64,000 nucleotides of DNA from Gemmobacter fulvus (GTDB taxonomy: Bacteria > Pseudomonadota > Alphaproteobacteria > Rhodobacterales > Rhodobacteraceae): positions 2,385,501 to 2,449,500 of the forward strand of contig NZ_CP076361.1 of the NCBI RefSeq assembly GCF_018798885.1. The letters run 5' to 3'. Positions 57,342-64,000 of the stretch are shown here, in pieces. Below the pieces are notes generated by a model. That model worked only from the letters and a program-made list of their open reading frames with translations, ran no database searches and was not told where the DNA came from. The position numbers were made by a program, and so were the translations under genes. Each line of letters starts with the position of its first letter. The first letter of the stretch is position 1.

Positions 57342-58202
57342 ATGGCTGTTTTTACCTTCACAGCAGTTGGCCGCGATTGGGCAAATATTGATCTTTTGTC
57401 CGTGCGCAACGATTTCGTCGACACCGTATTCGACAGCAAGCGGGAGACCTTCAGCAGTTCCGCAATCCGCCTGTTTTACGATGATGCGACCATCACCTTC
57501 GGCGGCAGGGGCTTTGCCGGCGTGTTTATCGGCGGCGAACTTGCCGATGTGACGGCGGGCACGCTGACATCGCTTTTTGTGGATCTTCCGGGCGGGCAGC
57601 GCCCCATCAGCATGACGGGCGGCGCTGTGAATGGCGTGCGCTTCTTTGACCTGCTGGAGGCCGGAAATTCGACTGGAAGCTTCAACCTGCTGTTTGCCGG
57701 AAATGACCGCGTGACGGGCGGAACCGGCAATGACCGTCTGTTTGGCCACACCGGCAATGACACCGTTGTCGGTGGGGCCGGTGGCGATACCCTGCTGGGC
57801 GATGCGGGCAAGGACCGGCTTGAAGGCGGTGCCGGGGCAGATGTGCTGGCTGGCGGCCTTGGGGTTGACCGCCTGCTGGGCGGAAAAGGCGCGGATTACT
57901 TTGTCATTGCATCCCGCGCTGGTGAGCGTCATGCCGACGTGATCGTCGATTTCAACAGGGCGGTTGACGAGATCACGCTCGACAATGACTTCCTGACCGC
58001 GCTGACGGTTTCCGGCGCGCTGGATGCGGATGCGTTCTTTGCAGGACGCGCTGCGCGCGATGCCGAGGACCGTATCATCTATCAAAAGTCCACCGGCAGC
58101 ATCTATTATGATGCGGATGGCGTGGGCGGCGCAGGCAAACTGCTGATTGCCGAGGTCAAGGATGGCTTGCAGCTGTCGGCGGACGATTTCTTCGTGATCT
58201 GA
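57342..58202 (+). CDS. Small RTX calcium-binding protein
   Basis: 286 aa, no signal peptide. An N-terminal region of about 125 residues has no recognised domain. Then about six or seven nonapeptide repeats (GGTGNDRLF, GHTGNDTVV, GGAGGDTLL, GGAGADVLA, GGKGADYFV) occur at about residues 127-190. The C-terminal part ends DDFFVI. The acidic repeats and hydrophobic C-terminus are hallmarks of type I secretion substrates. No exporter gene lies nearby, so the transporter is elsewhere. Confidence 0.88.
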   Translation: MAVFTFTAVGRDWANIDLLSVRNDFVDTVFDSKRETFSSSAIRLFYDDATITFGGRGFAGVFIGGELADVTAGTLTSLFVDLPGGQRPISMTGGAVNGVRFFDLLEAGNSTGSFNLLFAGNDRVTGGTGNDRLFGHTGNDTVVGGAGGDTLLGDAGKDRLEGGAGADVLAGGLGVDRLLGGKGADYFVIASRAGERHADVIVDFNRAVDEITLDNDFLTALTVSGALDADAFFAGRAARDAEDRIIYQKSTGSIYYDADGVGGAGKLLIAEVKDGLQLSADDFFVI

Positions 58203-58210
58203 GCGTTTTT

Positions 58211-58241
58211 CCTGTCGGCACGCCGCGTGCGTGCCGACAGG
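58211..58241 (+). terminator. Strong hairpin after RTX gene
   Basis: Perfect 12-bp inverted repeat CCTGTCGGCACG / CGTGCCGACAGG with a 7-nt loop, 8 bp after the RTX gene stop and just before the convergent gene ends. No T-run follows on either strand, so termination is inferred only from position. Confidence 0.55.
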
Positions 58242-58242
58242 A

Positions 58243-58680
58243 TCATTGACCGATCAATGTGCAGTGTATCGCATGGGTTTTGCCCGCAAGCTCTGCAACC
58301 GGGCCGGAGACCAGCCCGCAGTCCAGCAGATTGTCCTCGAACACCTGACGCGCGGTATAGACATTCACCGTCAGCATCGGGTCTTTGACCAGGGACAGCG
58401 GCAGGCCATCCCGCGCCCCGCCCAGTATGATCGTCTGATCCACCGGAGCGACGACATAGGTTTCACTGCCCAGATCCACCAACCCGATCTCGTTGGCACG
58501 ACCCTTGCCCGCGGCAGTCGGCTCTCCCTCATACCAGACGGTGACCGTCACCATTTCATGGCTGTCGGCAATCTTGCTGCGGGCCGCCGCGTCAAAGCTG
58601 AGGTTGAGCGTGACGGGCGAGGTATCGGCCAGAGCGGGAAGGCTGGTCAGCATCAGCAGAAGCGGGGCGAGGTGCCGCAT
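58243..58680 (-). CDS. Putative periplasmic protein, unknown
   Basis: 145 aa from the ATG at 58680 (GAAGAGG upstream). A signal peptide of about 18 residues (MRHLAPLLLMLTSLPALA) precedes a mature beta-rich domain with VTLNLSFDAAARSKIADS and two cysteines near the end (DCGLV, IHCTL) that may form a disulfide. I recognise no family. It lies behind pheS in the same direction. Confidence 0.65.
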   Translation of the reverse strand: MRHLAPLLLMLTSLPALADTSPVTLNLSFDAAARSKIADSHEMVTVTVWYEGEPTAAGKGRANEIGLVDLGSETYVVAPVDQTIILGGARDGLPLSLVKDPMLTVNVYTARQVFEDNLLDCGLVSGPVAELAGKTHAIHCTLIGQ

Positions 58681-58733
58681 GGTCGGGCCTCTTCCATGGC
58701 AAAATGACAAGGGCGCCCGCAGGCGCCCCCGAA

Positions 58734-59813
58734 TCAACGGCTCAATCCGCCCGGCAGGTCGGGCATATCCAGCGGCGAGAAGCCGTAGTGGCGCAGCCAG
58801 CGCAGATCGCCCTCAAAGAAGGCGCGCAGGTCGGGGATGCCGTATTTCAGCATGGCGATGCGGTCGATGCCCATGCCGAAGGCAAAGCCCTGCCATTTGT
58901 CGGGATCAATGCCGCCAGCCGCAAGCACCTTGGGGTGCATCATGCCAGAGCCGAGGATTTCCATCCACTTGTCGCCCTCGCCGATCTTCAGCTGACCACC
59001 GACATTGGAATAGCGGATGTCGACCTCGGCCGAGGGTTCGGTGAAGGGGAAGTGGCTGGCGCGGAAGCGCAGCTCCACCTTGTCCACCTCGAAGAACGCG
59101 CGGCAGAATTCTTCCAGCACCCATTTCAGGTTCGCCATGCTGATGTCGCGGTCGATGGCCATGCCTTCGACCTGATGGAACATCGGCGTATGGGTCTGAT
59201 CCATATCCATGCGGTAGACGCGGCCCGGCGCGATCACGCGGATCGGCGCACCCTGATCCAGCATGGCGCGGATCTGCACCGGCGAGGTGTGGGTGCGCAG
59301 CACATGCGGCGGACGGGTGTCATCTGCGGCACGGTTCATGAAGAACGTGTCATGTTCCTGCCGCGCCGGATGTTCCGGCGGAATGTTCAGCGCATCGAAA
59401 TTGTACCAGTCGCTTTCGACCTGCGGCCCTTCGGCCACCGAAAACCCCATATCGGCAAAAATCGCGGTCAGCTCGTCCATCACCTGCGATACAGGGTGGA
59501 TGGAGCCAACCCGGCGCGGGCGGCCCGGCAAGGTGACATCCAGCCATTCGGCCTTCAGGCGGGCATCCAGAGCGGCATCCGCCAGCCCGGATCTGCGGGC
59601 GCGCAGGGCGGCGTCGATCTCGTCCTTGACAACATTGAGCGCAGCCCCGGCTACTTGCCGTTGCGCGGCCTCCATCTGGCCGAGTTCCCGCATCTTCAGG
59701 CTGATCTCGCCCTTCTTGCCAAGTGCCGCCAGACGCACCTCTTCCAGTGCCGCCTCATCGGTCGCACCGGCGATGGCCTCGATATACTTGCCACGCAGTT
59801 CGGTCAGGTCCAT
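58734..59813 (-). CDS. pheS: Phenylalanyl-tRNA synthetase alpha subunit
   Basis: 359 aa from the ATG at 59813 (GGAGG upstream). N-terminal coiled-coil tRNA-binding arm, then class II core with [43 protein letters not shown] and the [13 protein letters not shown] motif 3. The pheT gene is not directly downstream, where instead an unknown periplasmic protein gene lies 53 bp on. Confidence 0.96.
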   Translation of the reverse strand: MDLTELRGKYIEAIAGATDEAALEEVRLAALGKKGEISLKMRELGQMEAAQRQVAGAALNVVKDEIDAALRARRSGLADAALDARLKAEWLDVTLPGRPRRVGSIHPVSQVMDELTAIFADMGFSVAEGPQVESDWYNFDALNIPPEHPARQEHDTFFMNRAADDTRPPHVLRTHTSPVQIRAMLDQGAPIRVIAPGRVYRMDMDQTHTPMFHQVEGMAIDRDISMANLKWVLEEFCRAFFEVDKVELRFRASHFPFTEPSAEVDIRYSNVGGQLKIGEGDKWMEILGSGMMHPKVLAAGGIDPDKWQGFAFGMGIDRIAMLKYGIPDLRAFFEGDLRWLRHYGFSPLDMPDLPGGLSR

Positions 59814-59908
59814 GTCAGCCTCCGTTTTCTTGGCGTCGGTGCTAGCGGGGAAGGGGCTGATTTGCAAGGCAGTGCAGACATGCGCAATCGCAGGGCCTGA
59901 AAGAACAA

Positions 59909-59930
59909 AGGCCCCGCCTAAGCGGGGCCT
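59909..59930 (-). terminator. Terminator of the symporter gene
   Basis: 9-bp perfect stem AGGCCCCGC / GCGGGGCCT. On the minus strand it is followed by TTTGTTCTTT, placing a T-rich tail after the alanine/glycine symporter gene. Confidence 0.8.
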
Positions 59931-59953
59931 GTGCCGGATGTTTGCCGGTGGGC

Positions 59954-61366
59954 TTATTTCCAGATGCCGTGATCCACACCTTTGGCAATGCCCGGATGAT
60001 CCGCGATGTGGAACTTGGGCAGCTTGCCAGCCTTGCGCTGTGCCAGATAATCGCGCGTCAGCACCGTGACAGTGCCGGACAACGCCAGAATGGCGATCAG
60101 GTTGATCGTTGCCATCAGCCCCATTGAGGCATCGGCGAAATCAAACACCGTGGTAACGGCCTGCAAGGCGCCCCAGACCACCATGATCAGCACAAGGCAG
60201 CGCAGCGCCATGATGGCCGAGGCATTGCCCAGCCCCAGGAAGACCATCGCGCTTTCGCAATAGGCGTAGTTGCCGATGATGGTGGTGAAGGCAAAGAAGA
60301 AGATGGCCGCCGCCACGAACCACGCACCCATCGGGCCGAAGTGATGGACAAGCGCCTGTTGCGTCAGCGCGGTTCCGGTCACGCCGCTGCCCGGCTCCAG
60401 CACGCCCGACAGCAGGATCATCACGGCGGTGGCGGTGCAGATCAGGATGGTGTCGATGAACACACCCAGAGCCTGCACAAAGCCCTGGCTGGACGGGTGG
60501 TGCGGGTCGGGAGTTGCCACGGCGGCGATATTCGGTGCCGAACCCATGCCCGCCTCGTTCGAGAACAGCCCGCGTTTTACCCCGTTCAGCATCGCAGCGG
60601 CGACGCTGCCTGCCACGCCGCCCGCCGCCGGGCCAAAGCCAAAGGCGCTGGCAACAATGTCACCCAGAACGCCGGGCACGGCTGTGATGTTCATCGCCAG
60701 AACGATGATGGCGAGCAGCAGATAGGCCCCGGCCATGAATGGCACCACGACCTCGGCGACGCGGGCAATCTGGCGGATGCCGCCAAAGATCACCACGGCG
60801 GTCAGCGCGGCAATGCCAAGGCCCATGCCCAGCTTGGGGATGCCAAACGCACCGGCAAAGGCATCCGCAATCGAATTGGCCTGAACCGCGTTGAACACCA
60901 GCCCGAAGGAGATGATCAGGCAGACCGAAAACACAGCACCCAGCCACGGCAGGCCAAGCCCTTTGGAGATGTAGAAGGCCGGGCCGCCGCGATACATGCC
61001 GTTCGGGCCATGTGTCTTGTACAACTGCGCGAGCGCGCTTTCTGCATAGGCGGTCGCCATGCCGACAAGTGCCACCATCCACATCCAGAAAATCGCACCG
61101 GCACCGCCCAGATACAGGGCCACCGCAACACCGGCGATATTGCCGGTGCCGACCCGTGAGGCCAGGCTGACGGTCAGCGCCTGAAACGGCGAAATGCCGT
61201 CCTTGTCGGTTGCATTGGAGCCGACCACACAGCGCAGCATTTCCCCGAAATGCCGGAACTGCAAAAAGCCGAGCCGGATGGTGAAGAACGCCCCCACAGC
61301 CAGCAGGCCATAGATCAGGACATAGCCCCAGAACACTGTATTGAGAAAACCGATGAGTGCTGTCAC
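59954..61366 (-). CDS. Alanine/glycine:cation symporter (AGCS family)
   Basis: 470 aa with about eleven hydrophobic helices. Family signatures [28 protein letters not shown]-like [20 protein letters not shown], and the [16 protein letters not shown] block. Imports alanine or glycine with Na+. The GTG at 61366 is used because AAGGAG lies 7 bases upstream; an earlier TTG does not. Its leader holds a 10-bp perfect long-range stem and smaller hairpins. Confidence 0.93.
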   Translation of the reverse strand: MTALIGFLNTVFWGYVLIYGLLAVGAFFTIRLGFLQFRHFGEMLRCVVGSNATDKDGISPFQALTVSLASRVGTGNIAGVAVALYLGGAGAIFWMWMVALVGMATAYAESALAQLYKTHGPNGMYRGGPAFYISKGLGLPWLGAVFSVCLIISFGLVFNAVQANSIADAFAGAFGIPKLGMGLGIAALTAVVIFGGIRQIARVAEVVVPFMAGAYLLLAIIVLAMNITAVPGVLGDIVASAFGFGPAAGGVAGSVAAAMLNGVKRGLFSNEAGMGSAPNIAAVATPDPHHPSSQGFVQALGVFIDTILICTATAVMILLSGVLEPGSGVTGTALTQQALVHHFGPMGAWFVAAAIFFFAFTTIIGNYAYCESAMVFLGLGNASAIMALRCLVLIMVVWGALQAVTTVFDFADASMGLMATINLIAILALSGTVTVLTRDYLAQRKAGKLPKFHIADHPGIAKGVDHGIWK

Positions 61367-61415
61367 GCAAATACTCCTTGTCAACTGGCGGAGCGGGGGA
61401 GACCCCGAAAGGAGC

Positions 61416-61471
61416 GGCCCGGATCGGGGCGGCTCTGCCTTTTACCCATGCACGGTTTCGTGATCCGGGCC
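61416..61471 (-). promoter_or_regulatory. Structured leader of the alanine/glycine symporter
   Basis: GGCCCGGATC (61416-61425) and GATCCGGGCC (61462-61471) form a perfect 10-bp stem enclosing 36 nt. The inner part on the mRNA strand has a CACG/CGTG hairpin and GGGTAAAAGGCAGAGCC, which resembles the GGYAAAAGGACAGAG core of glycine riboswitches but lacks one A and the preceding CGAAGG core. It could be a degenerate or different regulatory RNA. Confidence 0.3.
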
Positions 61472-61528
61472 AATTGCAAACTTGTATCCGGCGCGCCGAA
61501 TTTACGCCTTATGCGTGTGCAAACAGCA

Positions 61529-61561
61529 AAAAGCCCCCAACGCGATGCGTTGAGGGCTTTT
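61529..61561 (-). terminator. Terminator after rplT
   Basis: Imperfect 15-bp stem (one mismatch) on both sides of a GAT loop, AAAAGCCC...GGGCTTTT, 24 bp after the rplT stop. On the minus strand a T-run follows, so it ends the rpmI-rplT unit. Confidence 0.9.
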
Positions 61562-61584
61562 CAAAGCGGTTTAGCTGCTGAAAA

Positions 61585-61950
61585 TCAGACAGCCAGAGCT
61601 TGCTTGGCTTGGGCTGCGATGGCGTTGAACGCCTCCGGCTCATGCACGGCCAGATCGGCCAGAACCTTGCGGTCCACTTCGATCCCGGCTTTTGCCAGAC
61701 CGTTGATGAAACGCGAATAGGTCATTTCGATGTCGAACAGACGCACGGCAGCGTTGATCCGCTGGATCCACAGGGCGCGGAAGTTGCGCTTGCGGGTCTT
61801 GCGGTCGCGGGTCGCGTACTGGTTGGCCTTGTCGACGGCCTGAGTAGCTGTGCGGAAGTTCGTGGAGCGGGCGGCGTAATAGCCTTTCGCTGCCTTGATC
61901 ACCTTGCGGTGACGGGCGTGGGTCACAACGCCGGATTTAACGCGGGACAT
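61585..61950 (-). CDS. rplT: 50S ribosomal protein L20
   Basis: 121 aa. [23 protein letters not shown] and [19 protein letters not shown] are typical L20 segments. Essential for 50S assembly and, in enterobacteria, a repressor of its own operon. Starts 12 bp after rpmI. The usual infC is not upstream here. Confidence 0.97.
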   Translation of the reverse strand: MSRVKSGVVTHARHRKVIKAAKGYYAARSTNFRTATQAVDKANQYATRDRKTRKRNFRALWIQRINAAVRLFDIEMTYSRFINGLAKAGIEVDRKVLADLAVHEPEAFNAIAAQAKQALAV

Positions 61951-61962
61951 ATGAGGCTCTCC

Positions 61963-62163
61963 TTACCGGTCGTAGGGCATGTATTTTTTGACGATCTTCG
62001 CATCGCTTGCGCACAGGATCATAGCGCCCGATGCGTCGCGGATGAACTTGGTCGTCCGTTTGATCATGCCGTGACGTTTGCCGGCCGGGCCAGCTTTCAC
62101 ACGACCGGAAGCCGTGAAGCTGAAACGCTTCTTCGCCGCCGATTTGGTCTTCATCTTGGGCAT
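61963..62163 (-). CDS. rpmI: 50S ribosomal protein L35
   Basis: 66 aa from the ATG at 62163 with GAGGAG upstream. [13 protein letters not shown] start and [10 protein letters not shown] motif are typical; ends KKYMPYDR. Forms a two-gene unit with rplT. Confidence 0.97.
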   Translation of the reverse strand: MPKMKTKSAAKKRFSFTASGRVKAGPAGKRHGMIKRTTKFIRDASGAMILCASDAKIVKKYMPYDR

Positions 62164-62285
62164 TTCCATCTCCTCGCTGAGGGGTGAACGCACGACTCGG
62201 CAATGCCACATGGGCCGGTCGCGCGGGTATAGAGCGGGCCGTATAGGGCCCAAATGAGTGCGGTGCAAGACCCGGATGGCAGGAT

Positions 62286-62510
62286 TCAGTGGCGCAACTG
62301 CCCGATCACGCGGAAAAATGCGTTGGGAATGTCACGCACCTCATAGCCGCCGGGCTTTCTGGTCATCGCCAGAACGATCAGCACACCGGCGATCAGCACA
62401 AGGATCGCGGCCACACGGGGCGCCCGGCCTTCAGAGAAGGCCGAGAGCATGGAGGGAACGGCCAGAACGCCAAGTATGAGGCCGATAACCAGATATAGGT
62501 CGGAACTCAC
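62286..62510 (-). CDS. Small two-helix membrane protein, unknown
   Basis: 74 aa from the GTG at 62510, with GAGGGG upstream. Two hydrophobic helices (residues 5-24 and 33-49) and a basic C-terminus. It lies between pyk and rpmI on the same strand, 30 bp after pyk. I know no function; the same small ORF is likely conserved in relatives. Confidence 0.7.
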   Translation of the reverse strand: MSSDLYLVIGLILGVLAVPSMLSAFSEGRAPRVAAILVLIAGVLIVLAMTRKPGGYEVRDIPNAFFRVIGQLRH

Positions 62511-62540
62511 AGCATACCCCTCACAAGACCCTGCGAGAGC

Positions 62541-63986
62541 TTACTCGGGGTCGACGCGGTGAATCAACCGTTCATCACAGGGCGCGACACGCAGGATGTT
62601 GGTGGTACCCTGCGTGTTGAACGGCACGCCGGCAGTGACCACGATCTGATCGCTCTCGGTGGCAAAGCCCTCCTCGCGGGCGGCGCGCGCGGCCGAGATG
62701 ACGGCCCCCTTGAAGCGGTCCTGCTCTTCGGTCAGCACGCAATGCGTGCCCCAGGTCAGGCACATGCGGCGGGCCGTTTCCATCAGCGGGGTCAGCGCCA
62801 GGATCGGCACGCGCGGACGTTCGCGCGATACCAGACTGACCGTGGTGCCCGACTGCGAGAAGCAGCAGATGGCCTTGATGTCGGTTGCTTCGGCGATTTC
62901 GCGGGCGGCGGCCACGATGCCATCGGCAACCGTGGTGCGTTTGGCCTTGCGCGAGGCTTCGATGATCTCGCGATACACCGGATCGCTTTCGACCGAGATG
63001 GCAACATTGTGCATCGTGGTGACGGCTTCGATCGGATATTGACCGGCGGCGCTTTCCGCCGACAGCATGACCGCATCGGCCCCTTCATAGATGGCGGTGG
63101 CCACGTCGGACACTTCAGCGCGGGTCGGGACCGGGCTTTCGATCATCGACTCGAGCATCTGCGTCGCCACGATCACCGGCTTTGCCGCCGCGCGGGCGCC
63201 GCGCACAAGGCGCTTCTGGATCGGCGGCACGGCTTGCACCGGCAGTTCGACGCCCAAATCGCCACGGGCGACCATGATGCCATCCGACACCGCCAGAATG
63301 GCGTCATAGGCCTTCACGGCGGCAGGTTTTTCGATCTTGGACAGGATCGCCGCGCGGCCCTTGGCCAGTTCGCGCGCCTCGATCACATCCTCGGGGCGCT
63401 GCACGAAGCTGAGGGCGAGCCAGTCCACGCCGATAGCGCAGGCAAATTCCAGATCCTTGCGGTCTTTGTCCGACAGCGCGGCCACCGGCAACACCACGTC
63501 GGGCACGTTCACGCCCTTGCGGTTGGAGATGGTGCCCCCGACGCTGACGGTGCAATCGGCGAAATCCGGGCCACACTCATTGACGCTGAGCCGGATCTTG
63601 CCGTCATTCACCAGAAGGGTGGCGCCGGGTTCCAGGGCCGCGAAAATTTCGGGGTGGGGCAGTTGCACGCGGTTCAGATCGCCCGGTGCATCGCTCAGGT
63701 CCATGCGGAAGGTTGCCCCCTCCACCAGATCCTCGGAGCCATTGGCAAACACGCCAACGCGCAGTTTCGGGCCCTGAAGATCGGCCAGAATGGCGATCGG
63801 GCGGCCGGTATCGGCTTCGATCTGCCGGATGATGGCGTGGCGGGCACGAATATCTTCGTGTGTCCCATGGCTCATGTTCAGGCGGAACACATCGGCCCCA
63901 GCCTCGAACAGCTTGCGGATCATGTCGTAATCCGACGAAGCTGGCCCCAGCGTGGCCACGATTTTCACATTGCGCAGGCGTCTCAT
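62541..63986 (-). CDS. pyk: Pyruvate kinase
   Basis: 481 aa. Converts PEP and ADP to pyruvate and ATP; cytosolic tetramer. NMSHGTHEDI, DLQGPKLRVG, the catalytic ILSKIEKPAAV with the active-site Lys, MVARGDLGVE and the ATQMLESMIESPVPTRAEVSDVA block are present. Type II-like end (GTTNILRV). It faces PckA metabolically: both act at the PEP node. Confidence 0.97.
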   Translation of the reverse strand: MRRLRNVKIVATLGPASSDYDMIRKLFEAGADVFRLNMSHGTHEDIRARHAIIRQIEADTGRPIAILADLQGPKLRVGVFANGSEDLVEGATFRMDLSDAPGDLNRVQLPHPEIFAALEPGATLLVNDGKIRLSVNECGPDFADCTVSVGGTISNRKGVNVPDVVLPVAALSDKDRKDLEFACAIGVDWLALSFVQRPEDVIEARELAKGRAAILSKIEKPAAVKAYDAILAVSDGIMVARGDLGVELPVQAVPPIQKRLVRGARAAAKPVIVATQMLESMIESPVPTRAEVSDVATAIYEGADAVMLSAESAAGQYPIEAVTTMHNVAISVESDPVYREIIEASRKAKRTTVADGIVAAAREIAEATDIKAICCFSQSGTTVSLVSRERPRVPILALTPLMETARRMCLTWGTHCVLTEEQDRFKGAVISAARAAREEGFATESDQIVVTAGVPFNTQGTTNILRVAPCDERLIHRVDPE

Positions 63987-64000
63987 GCTGCCGGTTCCTT

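Noticed and set aside
1-64000. tRNA, rRNA, CRISPR, IS or prophage features
   Set aside because: No cloverleaf with CCA-adjacent acceptor stem, no repeat-spacer array, no transposase or integrase coding frame and no terminal inverted repeats were seen.

Overview
The window is a gene-dense, GC-rich stretch of bacterial chromosome. It carries about 75 protein genes, many joined by ATGA, GTGA or TGATG stop/start overlaps. The proteins and gene order point to an alphaproteobacterium of the order Rhodobacterales (Rhodobacter/Paracoccus relatives). The main indicators are the pckA/chvI-chvG-hprK-rapZ-EIIA-HPr cluster, a long methylsuccinyl-CoA dehydrogenase of the ethylmalonyl-CoA pathway, cobC/cobD in the aerobic nomenclature, DUF1491 and DUF6473 proteins, and a Rhodobacterales-type intergenic element at 2891-2936. 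The genus cannot be named from this sequence. I see no insertion sequence, prophage, CRISPR array, rRNA or tRNA; the region reads as core chromosome.

Layout. 1-6490: slt (C-terminus cut by the window edge), dapA, a DMT permease, smpB, then a mercaptopyruvate sulfurtransferase paired with an aminotransferase. 6594-8322: glnK-amtB on the minus strand. 8586-10841: a class A penicillin-binding protein. 10854-12509: lrgA-lrgB and an acetyltransferase. 12641-16449: smc with a coupled small gene. 16468-18871: MOSC protein, cobD, cobC. 19083-21168: an unknown gene, an L,D-transpeptidase and a PatB/MalY lyase. 21446-23854: three consecutive peptide-deformylase homologues and fmt, the third homologue lacking catalytic residues. 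23921-28719: small membrane proteins and transporters, rnhA, ispH and a NYN-domain protein. 28854-37575: folK, rpoZ, rsh, a DUF2062 protein, pdxJ, acpS, lepB, rnc, era, DUF1491, recO. 37673-41502: an MFS carrier, mcd and a TauE/SafE permease.

41552-48821 is the carbon and envelope control cluster: pckA diverges from chvI-chvG-hprK-rapZ-EIIA(Man)-HPr, followed by an acyltransferase. 48829-54819 holds short-chain acyl-CoA and electron-transfer functions (3-hydroxybutyryl-CoA dehydrogenase, etfBA, a cobalamin adenosyltransferase) plus an SDR enzyme and an SH3 protein. 54955-63986 holds parC, a small RTX protein, pheS, an alanine/glycine symporter, rplT, rpmI and pyk.

Functional links. Mcd passes electrons to the ETF. 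The ethylmalonyl-CoA pathway needs adenosylcobalamin, which the adenosyltransferase and CobC/CobD help supply. PckA draws C4 acids into gluconeogenesis. ChvG/ChvI and the incomplete phosphotransfer chain are the likely regulators. The most interesting non-coding signal is a TTGCAC-N5-GCGCAA type dyad in front of pckA and an SDR gene (22 of 25 bases shared), with a weaker copy before mcd. Other points for a second look are the degenerate third deformylase, 11-bp phased TTGCAC repeats before glnK, and a structured leader before the alanine/glycine symporter.
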